NCBI RefSeq assembly: GCF_015354505.1
Contig: NZ_JACAFP010000004.1
Span: forward strand, 198,367-262,366
Direction of reading: 5' to 3'
Origin: Microbacterium sp. UFMG61
GTDB taxonomy: Bacteria > Actinomycetota > Actinomycetes > Actinomycetales > Microbacteriaceae
DNA length: 64,000 nt
Within the stretch, counting starts at the first letter, position 1. Every line of letters begins with the position of its first letter. The translations under genes were made by a program, and so were the position numbers. Of the stretch, positions 35,937 through 45,789 are shown one piece after another. Under the pieces are notes generated by a model. The model had not been told where the DNA came from. It ran no database searches and saw nothing but the letters and a program-made list of their open reading frames with translations.

Positions 35937-36539
35937 CTACAGTCCGATCGCGGAAACCGGGGTCGAATCCGTCGACGTCGACTTCTCGTCGAGTTCGCGG
36001 AGCTGACCCTCGATGTACCCGCGCAGCTGCGAGCGGTAGTCGCGCTCGAAGTTGCGGAGTTCGGTGATGCGGGCCTCGAGCGTGTTGCGCTCGCGCTCGA
36101 GCCGTGCCGACTCCTCGCGCTGCTTGGCCTCTGCCTCGGTGCGGATGCGGTTGACCTCGCCCTCCGCATCGGCGATGAGCTGGGCGCGCTTGGCCTCGCC
36201 CTCGGCGACGTGCTCGTCGTGCAGGCGCTGCGCCAGCTCGATGATGCCTGCGGTCGCCGTGGCGGAACCCGACGGCGCGGGCTCTGCCGGCGCAGCGGGG
36301 GCAGGAGCCGGAGCGGCTTCAGCTGCGGGAGCCGGAGCCTCGGCGGCCTCTGCCACCGGAGTCGCACCGGACTCGAATGCGGCCAGCTTGGCCTTCAGCT
36401 CGGCGTTCTCCTCGAGGGCCTTGCGCCACTCGATGACGATCTCGTCGAGGAAGTCGTCGACCTCGTCGGGGTCGAAGCCGTCCTTGAAGCGGACGTGCTG
36501 GAACTGCTTGGTGACGACGTCATCCGGGGTAAGTGCCAT
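35937..36539 (-). CDS. wag31: DivIVA/Wag31 polar growth protein
   Basis: Coiled-coil protein that marks cell poles and organises tip growth. 200 residues, shorter than mycobacterial Wag31 (about 260). The membrane-binding DivIVA N-terminal domain (ALTPDDVVTKQFQHVRFKDG, residues 2-21) is intact, followed by a first coiled coil, an Ala/Pro/Glu linker (about 65-105) and a second coiled coil (about 110-180). ATG at 36539 has AAGGAG upstream. Order sepF-yggT-wag31 matches other actinobacteria. Confidence 0.95.
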   Translation of the reverse strand: MALTPDDVVTKQFQHVRFKDGFDPDEVDDFLDEIVIEWRKALEENAELKAKLAAFESGATPVAEAAEAPAPAAEAAPAPAPAAPAEPAPSGSATATAGIIELAQRLHDEHVAEGEAKRAQLIADAEGEVNRIRTEAEAKQREESARLERERNTLEARITELRNFERDYRSQLRGYIEGQLRELDEKSTSTDSTPVSAIGL

Positions 36540-36693
36540 GGTGGCTCCTTCGATGAGTTCGGTTGCCAGTTTCGAGAATGGCGTGGTCGAGATGTGGCGC
36601 GAACCCGGGGCGCGCACCTGGGAGCCAAGCATAGTCCCCGAGTCTGATCGTTGCGACGGCGCGACACTCGAGCGCGCCGAAGTCACAGCGATG

Positions 36694-36990
36694 TCAGAAG
36701 AAGATGCCGACGATGTTCATGAGGATCAGCACGATGAGGATCGTGATCGAGAACCCGAAATCGAGGGAGATCGAACCGATGCGCAACGGCGGGATGATCC
36801 GACGGAAGAACCGGACCGGCGGATCGGTGATCGTGTAGACCACCTCAGCGGCGACGAGCCCTGCACCCTTGGGACGCCATTCCCGATTGAACATCGGGAT
36901 GTAGTCGAGGATGAGCCGCGCGAACAGCACCAGAAGATACACCAGGAGCATCAGGTGGATGATGCTCGCGATGACGGAGACGACCCCCAC
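36694..36990 (-). CDS. YggT family membrane protein
   Basis: A 98-residue protein with two or three membrane segments and the family motif RPKGAG...YTITDPPVRFFRRIIPPLR. YggT proteins occur beside sepF and divIVA in many Gram-positives and are thought to aid division or osmotic adaptation; the exact role is unknown. It starts three bases after sepF ends. Confidence 0.9.
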   Translation of the reverse strand: MGVVSVIASIIHLMLLVYLLVLFARLILDYIPMFNREWRPKGAGLVAAEVVYTITDPPVRFFRRIIPPLRIGSISLDFGFSITILIVLILMNIVGIFF

Positions 36991-36993
36991 GGG

Positions 36994-37470
36994 TTACGAG
37001 TGGTCGAAGCCCGCAGACTCGGAGTCTGCGTGTGCGATGCCCCCGTGACCGGAGACCGCGATGTTCTCCGGCGACAGTAGGAAGACCTTCGAGGTGACGC
37101 GCTCGATGCGGCCGTACAGGCCGAGCGAGAGACCGCTCGCGAAGTCGATCAGACGACGCGCGTCGGCGTCGCTCATCTGGGACAGGTTGATGATGACCGG
37201 CACGCCCTCACGGAAGCTCTCGGCGATGAGTTGAGCATCGCGGTACTGCTTCGGGTGCACGGTGAGGATCTCGTTCACTGCCCCTCCTGCGGGCTGACGC
37301 ACGGCGACGGGACGACGCAGCGGGGTGACGGGAGCCGGAGCCGGCTCCTCGCGGTCTCGGTCACGGTCACGCTGCTGAGCGCGGGCCGGAGCCTGCGTCT
37401 CCTCCTCGTAGACCTCTTCCTCGTCTGCGAGGCCGAGATACACCATGGTCTTCTTCAGTGGGTTACCCAT
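36994..37470 (-). CDS. sepF: Cell division protein SepF
   Basis: Membrane anchor for FtsZ in actinobacteria, which lack FtsA. 158 residues: N-terminal amphipathic membrane-targeting helix ([14 protein letters not shown]), an acidic and Arg/Asp-rich linker (about 17-65), then the SepF core (about 66-150) with [19 protein letters not shown]. The C-terminal tail is short and acidic. Confidence 0.95.
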   Translation of the reverse strand: MGNPLKKTMVYLGLADEEEVYEEETQAPARAQQRDRDRDREEPAPAPVTPLRRPVAVRQPAGGAVNEILTVHPKQYRDAQLIAESFREGVPVIINLSQMSDADARRLIDFASGLSLGLYGRIERVTSKVFLLSPENIAVSGHGGIAHADSESAGFDHS

Positions 37471-37513
37471 CGTGTCCTCCGGTTCGAACGTTTCGGGCGG
37501 GTCTGTTCACAGG

Positions 37514-38197
37514 TTAACCCCGGTCGGGGCGGGGGCCTGTGATTGCGGAGCCGATCCGCAGGTGTGTCGCGCCGGCGGCGATCGCCTCGACGAAGTCGCC
37601 GGTCATTCCCGCAGAGATCCAGCCCGCGGCGGGGTCGACCGTGCGGACGTCGTCTGCGATCGCGCGCAGGCGCTCGAACGCCGATGCGGGTTCCTCGTCG
37701 AGTGGGGCGACCGCCATGACCCCACGCAGTCGGAGCGAGGGCAGCTCGAGGATGTGCTCGGCGAGTCGACGCGCATCGCCGGGTCCGACCCCGCCGCGGC
37801 CCGGGTCATCCGTGAGGTTCACCTGTACGAGCACGTCCAGGACGTCGTCGCTGTCGGCCGCGCGGTGCAGCGCGTCCGCCAGCCGCTCGCGATCCACCGA
37901 GTGGACCGCGTCGGCACTGCGGCGGATGGCCGCGGCCTTGTTGGTCTGCGCCTGCCCGATGAAGTGCCAGCGCACGTCGTCGAGGGACGCGAGCTCTTCG
38001 CGCTTCGCGGACAGCTCCTGCTGGCGGTTCTCCCCCACGTCGCGCACGCCCAGAGCGTGCAGCTCCGCCACGAGCGGGGCGGGGTGGAACTTGGTGACGA
38101 CGATCCTGGTCAGATCCTCGGGATCACGCCCCGCGGCACGCGCGGCGTCGGCGATGCGGAGATCGATCGCCGACAGCCGCGCGGCCAGTTCGCTCAC
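37514..38197 (-). CDS. YggS-family PLP homeostasis protein
   Basis: A PLP-binding TIM-barrel protein of 227 residues that buffers pyridoxal phosphate and has no known catalytic activity. The PLP lysine is in RIVVTKFHP (near residue 32) and the phosphate-binding end in [13 protein letters not shown] and [12 protein letters not shown] start overlaps the ftsZ stop as GTGA. The position between ftsZ and sepF is standard for Gram-positives. Confidence 0.93.
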   Translation of the reverse strand: MSELAARLSAIDLRIADAARAAGRDPEDLTRIVVTKFHPAPLVAELHALGVRDVGENRQQELSAKREELASLDDVRWHFIGQAQTNKAAAIRRSADAVHSVDRERLADALHRAADSDDVLDVLVQVNLTDDPGRGGVGPGDARRLAEHILELPSLRLRGVMAVAPLDEEPASAFERLRAIADDVRTVDPAAGWISAGMTGDFVEAIAAGATHLRIGSAITGPRPDRG

Positions 38198-39345
38198 TTG
38201 AGGAATTCGGGGATGTCGATGTCGTCGTCGGCGAAGGCGGGCTCGATGCTCGTCTGCGTCGCGCGCTGCTGGACGGGTTCCGGGTCGCGCTTCTCGGCCG
38301 CCGGTGCGGTCTCCTCGTCACTCGGCAGAGCGACCTCGGGCAGCGTGGCCGCCGCCGCCGGCCGGCTGACGACCATCGGGTCGAGACGGAGAGTCGGCTC
38401 GCCGCTGTCGAATCCGGCCGCGATCACGGTCACGCGCACCTCGTCGCCGAGGGTGTCGTCGATGACCGTACCGAAGATGATGTTCGCCTCGGGGTGCGCG
38501 GCCTCCTTGACGAGGTCGGCGGCGTCGTGGATCTCGAAGATCCCGAGGTTCGAGCCGCCCTGGATCGAGAGCAGCACGCCGTGCGCGCCTTCGATGCTGG
38601 CTTCGAGCAGCGGCGACTCGACCGCGAGCTCAGCGGCCTTGATCGCCCGATCGGCGCCGCGCGCGGAACCGATGCCCATGAGCGCGGAGCCTGCACCCTG
38701 CATGACCGACTTGACGTCGGCGAAGTCGAGGTTGATCAGACCCGGCGTCGTGATGAGGTCCGTGATGCCCTGGACACCGGCGAGCAGCACCTGGTCGGCG
38801 GTCGCGAAGGCCTCGATCATCGAGATGCCACGGTCGCTGATCTCGAGCAGACGGTCGTTCGGCACCACGATGAGGGTGTCGACCTCTTCCTTCAGCTTCG
38901 AGACGCCGGCCTCCGCCTGACTCTGGCGACGACGCCCCTCGAACGAGAACGGCTTGGTCACGACACCGATGGTCAGCGCGCCGATCGACTTCGCGATCCG
39001 TGCGACGACAGGAGCACCACCGGTACCCGTGCCGCCACCCTCTCCGGCGGTGACGAAGACCATGTCTGCGCCGGTCAGCGCCTGCTCGATCTCCTCCGCG
39101 TGATCCTCAGCCGCGCGGCGACCCACCTCGGGGTCGGCGCCGGCGCCGAGGCCGCGGGTGAGCTCGCGACCGACGTCGAGCTTGACGTCGGCGTCGCTCA
39201 TGAGCAGCGCCTGGGCGTCCGTGTTGACAGCGATGAACTCGACTCCGCGGAGACCGAGCTCGATCATGCGGTTGACGGCGTTGACGCCGCCACCGCCGAC
39301 GCCGACGACCTTGATCACGGCGAGGTAGTTCTGGTTCTGGCTCAT
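38194..39345 (-). CDS. ftsZ: Cell division GTPase FtsZ
   Basis: Tubulin-like GTPase that forms the Z-ring. 383 residues: GTPase core with the tubulin signature GGGTGTG (103-109), T7 loop region NLDFADVK, variable linker, and C-terminal peptide [10 protein letters not shown] that binds SepF. GGAGG lies six bases before the ATG. The 180-base gap before it holds a promoter candidate, so ftsZ can be expressed apart from the upstream dcw genes. Confidence 0.98.
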   Translation of the reverse strand: MSQNQNYLAVIKVVGVGGGGVNAVNRMIELGLRGVEFIAVNTDAQALLMSDADVKLDVGRELTRGLGAGADPEVGRRAAEDHAEEIEQALTGADMVFVTAGEGGGTGTGGAPVVARIAKSIGALTIGVVTKPFSFEGRRRQSQAEAGVSKLKEEVDTLIVVPNDRLLEISDRGISMIEAFATADQVLLAGVQGITDLITTPGLINLDFADVKSVMQGAGSALMGIGSARGADRAIKAAELAVESPLLEASIEGAHGVLLSIQGGSNLGIFEIHDAADLVKEAAHPEANIIFGTVIDDTLGDEVRVTVIAAGFDSGEPTLRLDPMVVSRPAAAATLPEVALPSDEETAPAAEKRDPEPVQQRATQTSIEPAFADDDIDIPEFLK

Positions 39346-39401
39346 GGCCGGCCTCCGAATAATCGAGCCTGTTGTATGTGTGCGGGAAACCGTGGGATTG
39401 A

Positions 39402-39428
39402 ACCTTAAACCTCAACTAGAGGTGTAAA
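39402..39428 (-). promoter_or_regulatory. ftsZ promoter candidate with internal palindrome
   Basis: On the minus strand TTTACA (39423-39428) and TAAGGT (39402-39407) are spaced 15 bases. Between them is ACCTC-N5-GAGGT (39409-39423), a 5-bp inverted repeat that could be an operator. The short spacing makes the promoter call tentative. Confidence 0.4.
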
Positions 39429-39525
39429 GTATTTCCCGGTATTGGTTTCTCTTGTTCGACGGTAAGCGCCGCGCCTGCGCGCGCATGCACCGACACGGGC
39501 GTGTCGCCCGTTTGCCGTCGAATCC

Positions 39526-40461
39526 TCAGCCGATGACGACCGCGTGCGGCGATGTGACGTCGATCGACGAGGCATCGGGCTTCGCGATGAGCGCCTTAGC
39601 GAGCGCCTCGCTCTTGAGAGGCGAGTTCTCGGAACTGCCCCACACGACGATGAGCCCCGAGCTCACGGTCAGCGTGACGTCGTCGCGTGTCGACGCCCGC
39701 ACGCCCGTGAGCCCCGCCCGCACATCGGCCGGGAGCGAGCGGATGACGAGGCCCGCGCTCTCGAAGGCGTCCGAATCGGTGCCGCCGTCGATCTCGAGCA
39801 GCGGCTGCCCCGCCGGCTGGTCGGAGGTCGTCGACAGCGCGACGCCTGCCGCATCGACGAGTGTGTAGCCGGCATCCGACCGGATCACGCCCACCGGCGT
39901 GCGCTCGACGATGCGCACGGTGAGGTCGTGCGGAGGCTTCGCTTCGAGAGAGTATGTCTCGATCAGCGGAAAGGTCAGGAGAGCCGCCTTGACCTCGCTC
40001 GCGTCGACCAGGGCGAGTGGGGTGCCGATCTGCCCCGAGAGGGCGCCCTCCACTGCCGCAGGGTCGAGGGTGGAGGCGCCGACGACCGTGATCCGCTCGA
40101 CCGCGAACAGAGGACTGTACGCCGCCGCAGCGCTGCCGCCGACGAGCAGCACAACTGCGCCGATCGCACTCAGCCAGATGATGCGACGCCGACGGGATCG
40201 CTGGGTGAAGCGGCGGATCTCGGCGCGCAGCGCCTTCCTCCTCGCCCGCGCGGCACGCCAGACGTCCATGCTCGACGTCGGGCGATCGACGGCATCCGTC
40301 CCCGAGTCATCGAGGTTCGAGGCGTCGTCACCGTTCGCGATCCGACCCGACGCCGGATCACCGACGGGTCTGCGCGCACGCCCGCGCGTGCGCGAGGCGT
40401 CGCGGGCTTCTCCCCCGGTGACACCCTCGGGCGCGACCGGCGGCGGAGGTGGGCGACGCAT
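39526..40461 (-). CDS. ftsQ: Cell division protein FtsQ (POTRA)
   Basis: Bitopic divisome protein that links FtsL/FtsB to septal synthesis. 311 residues: long Pro/Arg-rich cytoplasmic tail (1-105), one membrane helix (about 93-115 region ending YSPLFAVE), then the external POTRA domain (VERITVVGASTLDPAAVEGAL, first 20 residues of the domain) and FtsQ beta domain. Starts three bases after murC. Confidence 0.93.
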   Translation of the reverse strand: MRRPPPPPVAPEGVTGGEARDASRTRGRARRPVGDPASGRIANGDDASNLDDSGTDAVDRPTSSMDVWRAARARRKALRAEIRRFTQRSRRRRIIWLSAIGAVVLLVGGSAAAAYSPLFAVERITVVGASTLDPAAVEGALSGQIGTPLALVDASEVKAALLTFPLIETYSLEAKPPHDLTVRIVERTPVGVIRSDAGYTLVDAAGVALSTTSDQPAGQPLLEIDGGTDSDAFESAGLVIRSLPADVRAGLTGVRASTRDDVTLTVSSGLIVVWGSSENSPLKSEALAKALIAKPDASSIDVTSPHAVVIG

Positions 40462-40464
40462 CGA

Positions 40465-41862
40465 CTACGCCTCGGTGGACCGCAGCGACTCGAGCACCTG
40501 CGGGATGATCTGGTACACGTTGCCGCAGCCCAGGGTGACCACGAAGTCGCCCTCTCGAGCGACGGCGGCGGTGTAGTCGGCGGCCTGCTGCCAATCGGCC
40601 ACGAAATGCACGTTGTCCTGATCGCGGAAGGCCCCGCTGACGAGCTCACCCGTGACACCGGGCACCGGATCCTCACGAGCGCCGTACACATCGAGCATCA
40701 CGGTGTGATCGGCGAACTCCTCGAGCACATCGGCGAACTCCTGGAACATGTGCTGCGTGCGCGAGTAGGTGTGCGGCTGCTGAATGGCGATGATGCGGCC
40801 GCCCCCGGCGATGGAGCGCATGGCCTCGAGCGCCGCGCGCACCTCGGTGGGGTGGTGGGAGTAGTCGTCGTAGACCGTGACGCCGCGTTCCACACCGTGC
40901 TGCTCGAGGCGACGCACGGTACCCGCGAATCCCTCGACGGCGCGCGCGGACTCCTCGAGACCGTGCCCCAGCGAGAGGAGCACGGTGATGGCGCCCGCGG
41001 CGTTGATCGCGTTGTGCACGCCCGGCACGGCGAGCTGCAGTCGCACGCTCTCGTCGCCGCGGGTGATGGTCGCGGCGACCGGGCCTGCCGCGACGACATC
41101 CGTCACGCGCACGTCCGCGCCCTCGGCCTGTCCGAACGTGATCACGTTCGGGTGGGACAGGCCCGCACCGACGCGCAGCGCGCCCGGATCGTCACTGGAG
41201 ATCACGACCGCCTCGGATGCCGCGTCGGCGAATCGCACGAACGCATCGTGGAACGCCTCGTCGGATCCGTAGTGATCGAGGTGGTCGGGGTCGACGTTCG
41301 TGATCAGAGCGACAGCCGTGTCATAGAGCAGGAAGGTGCCGTCGGACTCGTCGGCCTCGATCACGAAGAGGTCGCCGGTACCCGTGGCACTCGACACACC
41401 CAGCTGCTCGATCACGCCGCCGTTGACGAAGTTCGGATCCGCATCCAGCGCCTGCAGAGCGGTGACGATCATTCCGGTCGAGGTCGTCTTGCCGTGCGCA
41501 CCGGCGACCGACACCAGGCGACGCGAGCCGATCAGCCAGTGCAGCGCCTGCGAACGGTGGATGACGTGCAGACCACGTTCCTTGGCGAGCAGGAACTCGG
41601 GATTCTCCGGCCAGATGGCACCCGTGTGCACCACCGTGTCGGCATCGCCCAGGTGCGCGGCGTCGTGACCGACGTGCACGGTGGCGCCGCCGGCGGCGAG
41701 AGCACGCAGGTTGTCGCTGTCGGCGCGGTCGCTTCCGGAGACGCGGATCCCCGCGTCGAGGAACATCTTCGCGAGGCCGCTCATGCCGGATCCGCCGATT
41801 CCGATGAAGTGCGCGGCGGTGATCGACTCGGGGATCGGAAGGGAGAGGTCAGGTCTGATCAT
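40465..41862 (-). CDS. murC: UDP-N-acetylmuramate-L-alanine ligase
   Basis: Adds L-Ala to UDP-MurNAc, the first Mur ligase step. 465 residues. N-terminal Rossmann [11 protein letters not shown] (about 21-31), ATP-binding [11 protein letters not shown] (about 119-129), and the [10 protein letters not shown] motif (about 326-335) identify MurC. TAGACT lies nine bases before its ATG, hinting at a further internal promoter. Confidence 0.96.
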   Translation of the reverse strand: MIRPDLSLPIPESITAAHFIGIGGSGMSGLAKMFLDAGIRVSGSDRADSDNLRALAAGGATVHVGHDAAHLGDADTVVHTGAIWPENPEFLLAKERGLHVIHRSQALHWLIGSRRLVSVAGAHGKTTSTGMIVTALQALDADPNFVNGGVIEQLGVSSATGTGDLFVIEADESDGTFLLYDTAVALITNVDPDHLDHYGSDEAFHDAFVRFADAASEAVVISSDDPGALRVGAGLSHPNVITFGQAEGADVRVTDVVAAGPVAATITRGDESVRLQLAVPGVHNAINAAGAITVLLSLGHGLEESARAVEGFAGTVRRLEQHGVERGVTVYDDYSHHPTEVRAALEAMRSIAGGGRIIAIQQPHTYSRTQHMFQEFADVLEEFADHTVMLDVYGAREDPVPGVTGELVSGAFRDQDNVHFVADWQQAADYTAAVAREGDFVVTLGCGNVYQIIPQVLESLRSTEA

Positions 41863-41871
41863 GTCGGGTTC

Positions 41872-41877
41872 AGTCTA
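41872..41877 (-). promoter_or_regulatory. Possible internal promoter before murC
   Basis: TAGACT on the minus strand, nine bases before the murC ATG in the 75-base gap after murG. The spacing is longer than for the other leaderless genes here. Confidence 0.35.
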
Positions 41878-41937
41878 CTTTTCGCTGGGGACGTTTCGTC
41901 GTGGAGATGAGGTCGACGACGGTGTCGTGATGACGCG

Positions 41938-43014
41938 TCAGGATGACGCGAGTGCGCGATCGACGAGGGCGATGACGTTGTCGGTGCCCGTACGGGTGCC
42001 GACCTTCTCGGCGGCCTCCGCCATGGAGGCGATGCGCTGCGGATCTTTCAGGAGCGGGATGACGAGGCGACGCACCGCGTCGCCGTCGAACGACGCGTCG
42101 TCGAGCAGCCTCGCCGCACCCGCCGCGACAGCGGACGCCGCGTTCAGACGCTGTTCGCCGTTGCCGACCGAGTAGGGCACGTAGAGGGCGGGCAGCCCCA
42201 GCGCGCTGATCTCGCTGACGGTCGCGGCCCCCGAACGCGAGACGATCAGGTCGGCGACGGCGAACGCCAGGTCCATCCGATCGACGTAGCGTCGCAGGGC
42301 GTAGCCGGGAACCTCCGGATCCGCCAGCTCGCTCCGCTCCCCGGTGACATGCAGCAGCTGCCAGTCGGCCGCGAGCACGTCGGCCCACGAATCGGCCAGA
42401 GCCTCGTTCAGCCGCTGAGCCCCCAGGGACCCGCCGAAGACCAACAGCACGGGACGCGCGGGATCGAGACCGAAGTAGGTCGCCGCCTCATCTCGCATGG
42501 CGACGCGGTCGAGTTCGATGACCTCGCGCCGCAGCGGCATCCCGACGACCTCTCCGCCCCTCAGCCTGGTCCCCGCGAAGGCGACGCCGGTGGCTGCCGC
42601 ACGCCGTGCGCCGAGGACGTTCGCGAGTCCCGGCTTCGCGTTCGCCTCGTGCACGACGAACGGGATGCCTTCGCGGCCTGCGGCGACGTATGCGGGGGCG
42701 GAGGCGTAGCCTCCGAATCCGACCACGACCTCGACGCCGTGTGCGCGGATGTGATCGCGCACCTGGGCGATCGCGCGGCGGAAGCGACCGGGGAACGCCG
42801 CGGCCTGGGCGTTCGGTCGACGGGGGAACGGCACCTTGTCGACGATGAGCAGCTCGTAGCCGCGTTCGGGCACGAGACGGGACTCGAGTCCTTCGGCGGT
42901 GCCGAGGACCAGCACCGTCGCTTCCGGGTCGCGGGATCGGAGTCCGTCGGCGACGGCGAGCAACGGGTTGACGTGGCCGGCGGTTCCCCCGCCGGCGAGA
43001 AGGTACGTGGTCAC
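41938..43014 (-). CDS. murG: UDP-GlcNAc:lipid I N-acetylglucosaminyl transferase
   Basis: Turns lipid I into lipid II on the inner membrane face. 358 residues, GT28 family. GGGTAGHVNPLLA (about 8-20), GFGGYASAPAY (about 98-108) and GGSLGAQRLNE (about 189-199) are typical. The C-terminal donor site SRSGAATVSEI is present. Start overlaps the ftsW stop by four bases. Confidence 0.97.
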   Translation of the reverse strand: MTTYLLAGGGTAGHVNPLLAVADGLRSRDPEATVLVLGTAEGLESRLVPERGYELLIVDKVPFPRRPNAQAAAFPGRFRRAIAQVRDHIRAHGVEVVVGFGGYASAPAYVAAGREGIPFVVHEANAKPGLANVLGARRAAATGVAFAGTRLRGGEVVGMPLRREVIELDRVAMRDEAATYFGLDPARPVLLVFGGSLGAQRLNEALADSWADVLAADWQLLHVTGERSELADPEVPGYALRRYVDRMDLAFAVADLIVSRSGAATVSEISALGLPALYVPYSVGNGEQRLNAASAVAAGAARLLDDASFDGDAVRRLVIPLLKDPQRIASMAEAAEKVGTRTGTDNVIALVDRALASS

Positions 43015-44264
43015 CGTGTGACCTTACCCCGCCCTGCCGAGGACGCCCGCCCAGCCGAGGACGCCCGCGCAGCCGCCCGCGCCTCGGGCACGGGAAGCGT
43101 CCGCGCGAAGGCCAGGAGCACACCGCATGCGATGAGGACGGCGAGAAGCGCGGTGCCGCCCTGCGACATGAACGGCAGCGGCACGCCCATGACCGGGAAG
43201 ACGCCGATCACGACGCCGATGTTGAGCACGGCCTGACCGGTGATCCAGACCGTGATGCCGCCGGCCGCGACGCGGATGAAGGGATCGGCGGTCTTGCGGA
43301 TGACATGGAATGCGCCGACCGTGAAGAGGGTGAACAGGGCGAGCACGACGATGCAGCCGATCAGGCCGAGCTCCTCCCCCACGATCGCGAAGATGAAGTC
43401 GTTGCCCGCAGCGGGAAGCCACCCGTACTTCTCCTGGGAGTTGCCGAGGCCCACCCCGAAGATCCCGCCCGAGGCCATGCCCCAGACGCCGTGGATCGAT
43501 TGATAGCAGTCGCCGGTGTAGGCCGACATATCCGAGCACGTGGCCGTGATGCGACGCATCCGGTCGGGACTCGTCACGGCCAGAGCGATGACCGCCGCGA
43601 TGCCGAGGAGCACGGGGAGGATGAAGAGACGGAGCTTCACTCCCGAGAAGAAGAGACACCCGAGCAGGACCAGCACGAGAACCATCGCAGTACCGAGGTC
43701 CTTGCCGGCGAGCACGGTCCCGATGTCCAGGGCGCCGACCGGCACGACGGGGATGAACACCTGATGCCACGTGCCGAGCATGGTGCGCTTGCGCATGAGC
43801 ACGTAGCCGATCCAGACGGCCAGCGCCAGCTTCAGGAACTCCGAAGGCTGGAGCGTGAATCCGGCGATCTTGATCCAGTTGCGGTTGCCGCCGTCCTCGA
43901 TGCCGAGGGGGGTGAAGACGAGCAGCTGGAGCGCGATGGCTCCGAACAGCGCCGGCCACGCCATCTTCTTGAGGAAGGCGATGGGCGCACGCGAGATGAG
44001 GAACATGAGCGGGATGCCGAGCACCGCGAAGATGCCCTGACGCAGCGCACCGTCCATCGGATTCTCCCCGCGCGAGACGGCCGTCGCGCTGGTCGCGGAC
44101 AGAACCATCACGAGTCCGAAGATCGTCAGCATCAGAGCCGCCGAGGCGATCATCAGGAACTCGGTGGAGACGGGGGTGAACCGACGCCCGAGCGAGACCC
44201 TGGCTGCGAGGCCGCGACCTGAGCCCTCGGACTCAGAGCGAGGGGGGCGTGCGATCTGCGTCAT
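43011..44264 (-). CDS. ftsW: Peptidoglycan polymerase FtsW (SEDS)
   Basis: Septal glycosyltransferase working with FtsI. 417 residues with ten membrane helices. The SEDS catalytic Asp region lies in the large external loop following GMASGGIFGVGLGNSQEKYGW (split around about residues 260-280). The C-terminal tail after about residue 385 is an Ala/Arg/Ser repeat encoded by two exact 15-base copies with an 18-base period (43036-43068). The start lies within murD, a 32-base overlap. Confidence 0.95.
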   Translation of the reverse strand: MTQIARPPRSESEGSGRGLAARVSLGRRFTPVSTEFLMIASAALMLTIFGLVMVLSATSATAVSRGENPMDGALRQGIFAVLGIPLMFLISRAPIAFLKKMAWPALFGAIALQLLVFTPLGIEDGGNRNWIKIAGFTLQPSEFLKLALAVWIGYVLMRKRTMLGTWHQVFIPVVPVGALDIGTVLAGKDLGTAMVLVLVLLGCLFFSGVKLRLFILPVLLGIAAVIALAVTSPDRMRRITATCSDMSAYTGDCYQSIHGVWGMASGGIFGVGLGNSQEKYGWLPAAGNDFIFAIVGEELGLIGCIVVLALFTLFTVGAFHVIRKTADPFIRVAAGGITVWITGQAVLNIGVVIGVFPVMGVPLPFMSQGGTALLAVLIACGVLLAFARTLPVPEARAAARASSAGRASSAGRGKVTR

Positions 44265-45789
44265 CGGCGCTCCCCCGGTCTATCCAGTCCCGCACCGCTT
44301 CGGCGAAACGGTGTCCGCGATCCGCATAGCTGGAGAACTGATCGAAGGATGCCGCGGCGGGAGCCAGGAGCACTGTTCCCTCACCGTCGACGATCCCCGC
44401 CGCGATCTCCACGACACGGTTCATGACCTGTCCAGTCTCGCCAGCATCCACCTCGAACACCGGCACCGTCGGCGCGTGTCGCTCGAATGCCGCGACGACG
44501 TCGCCACGCTCGATCCCGATGACGACGGCGGCCCGCGCGGTCGTGCCGACCGTGGCGACGAGATCCGCGATGTCGACACCCTTGAGGTCTCCGCCGACGA
44601 CCCAGACGGATCCGGGGTACGCACGCAGAGACGAGGCGGCCGCATGCGGGTTGGTGGCCTTGGAGTCGTCGATCCAGGTGATGCCGCGGTGGCGGGCGAT
44701 GATCTGGATGCGATGCGCGTCGAGGCGGAAGTCCTGCAGCGCGGACCGGATCGCCTCGGGTTCGACGCCGAGTGACCGGGCGAGGGCACTGGCAGCGAGG
44801 ATGTTCTGAACGATGTGCGGAGCGGCGAGCCCCGCCTCCTGCAGATCGGCGACCGTCGTGAGTTCGAGCGCGCTGCGTGCGCGGTCATCGAGGAAGGCTC
44901 GATCGACGAGCAGTCCCTCGACGACTCCGAGGTCGCTGGGGCCGGGGGTGCCGAGGTCGAAGCCGATCGCACGAGCGCCATCGACGACCTCGGCGTCCTC
45001 GACCATGCGACGTGTGGCCTTGTCTGCCTTGTTGTACACGCACGCGACACGGGTGTTGCGGTAGACCAGCGCCTTGGCGTCACGGTACGCGGCGGCGCTT
45101 CCGTGCCACACCAGGTGGTCGTCGGCGAGATTGAGGCAGACCGAGGCGTAGGGCGACGGCTCTCCCTCGGGCCGCGAGAGGCCCAGGTACCAGAGCTGGT
45201 GGCTGGACAGTTCGACCACGAAGACGTCGAAACCGGCGGGGTCTCGGACCGCGTCGAGCACCGGCACGCCGATGTTGCCGCAGGGTGCCGCCCGAAGGCC
45301 GCCGGCGACGAGCAGCGAAGCCGTCAGCTGGGTGGTCGTGGTCTTGCCGTTCGTGCCCGTGATGAGCACCCAGTCGGCGGGAGTGCCGTCCGGGCGGACG
45401 ACCTTGTCGCGGACTCGCCAGGCGAGCTCGACGTCGCCCCAGAGCGCGATGCCCTCGTCCTGCGCCCATCGGATCACCGGATGCGTGGGCGAGAAGCCGG
45501 GAGACGCGATGACGACCTCGGGCGCGAAATCGCTGAGTGCCGTGGGAACGGTCTGGAGTGTGCCCAGCTCGAGACGTGCACCGATCACCGGAAGGAGCCG
45601 GGCGTATTCCTCCTCGGCGGACTCGCTGAACACCAGCACGTCGGCACCGAGTTCGGCGAGCGTGTCGGCGACCGAGAACCCGGTCATCGACAGCCCCAGC
45701 ACGGCGACCCGCAGGCCGGACCAGTCCGCGTTCCAGCTCGTCAGCGTCGACAGTCGGGACGCGGCCGATGACGTCGACTCAGCCGACAC
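44233..45789 (-). CDS. murD: UDP-N-acetylmuramoyl-L-alanine-D-glutamate ligase
   Basis: Adds D-Glu to UDP-MurNAc-L-Ala. 518 residues, longer than the usual 440-490, mainly from an N-terminal extension of about 25 residues and a polar C-terminus. VLGLSMTGFSVADTL (about 30-44), ITGTNGKTTTTQL (about 143-155) and the WIDDSKATNPHA block (about 371-382) are the MurD markers. It overlaps both mraY (11 bases) and ftsW (32 bases). Confidence 0.96.
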   Translation of the reverse strand: MSAESTSSAASRLSTLTSWNADWSGLRVAVLGLSMTGFSVADTLAELGADVLVFSESAEEEYARLLPVIGARLELGTLQTVPTALSDFAPEVVIASPGFSPTHPVIRWAQDEGIALWGDVELAWRVRDKVVRPDGTPADWVLITGTNGKTTTTQLTASLLVAGGLRAAPCGNIGVPVLDAVRDPAGFDVFVVELSSHQLWYLGLSRPEGEPSPYASVCLNLADDHLVWHGSAAAYRDAKALVYRNTRVACVYNKADKATRRMVEDAEVVDGARAIGFDLGTPGPSDLGVVEGLLVDRAFLDDRARSALELTTVADLQEAGLAAPHIVQNILAASALARSLGVEPEAIRSALQDFRLDAHRIQIIARHRGITWIDDSKATNPHAAASSLRAYPGSVWVVGGDLKGVDIADLVATVGTTARAAVVIGIERGDVVAAFERHAPTVPVFEVDAGETGQVMNRVVEIAAGIVDGEGTVLLAPAAASFDQFSSYADRGHRFAEAVRDWIDRGSADDADRTPPSL

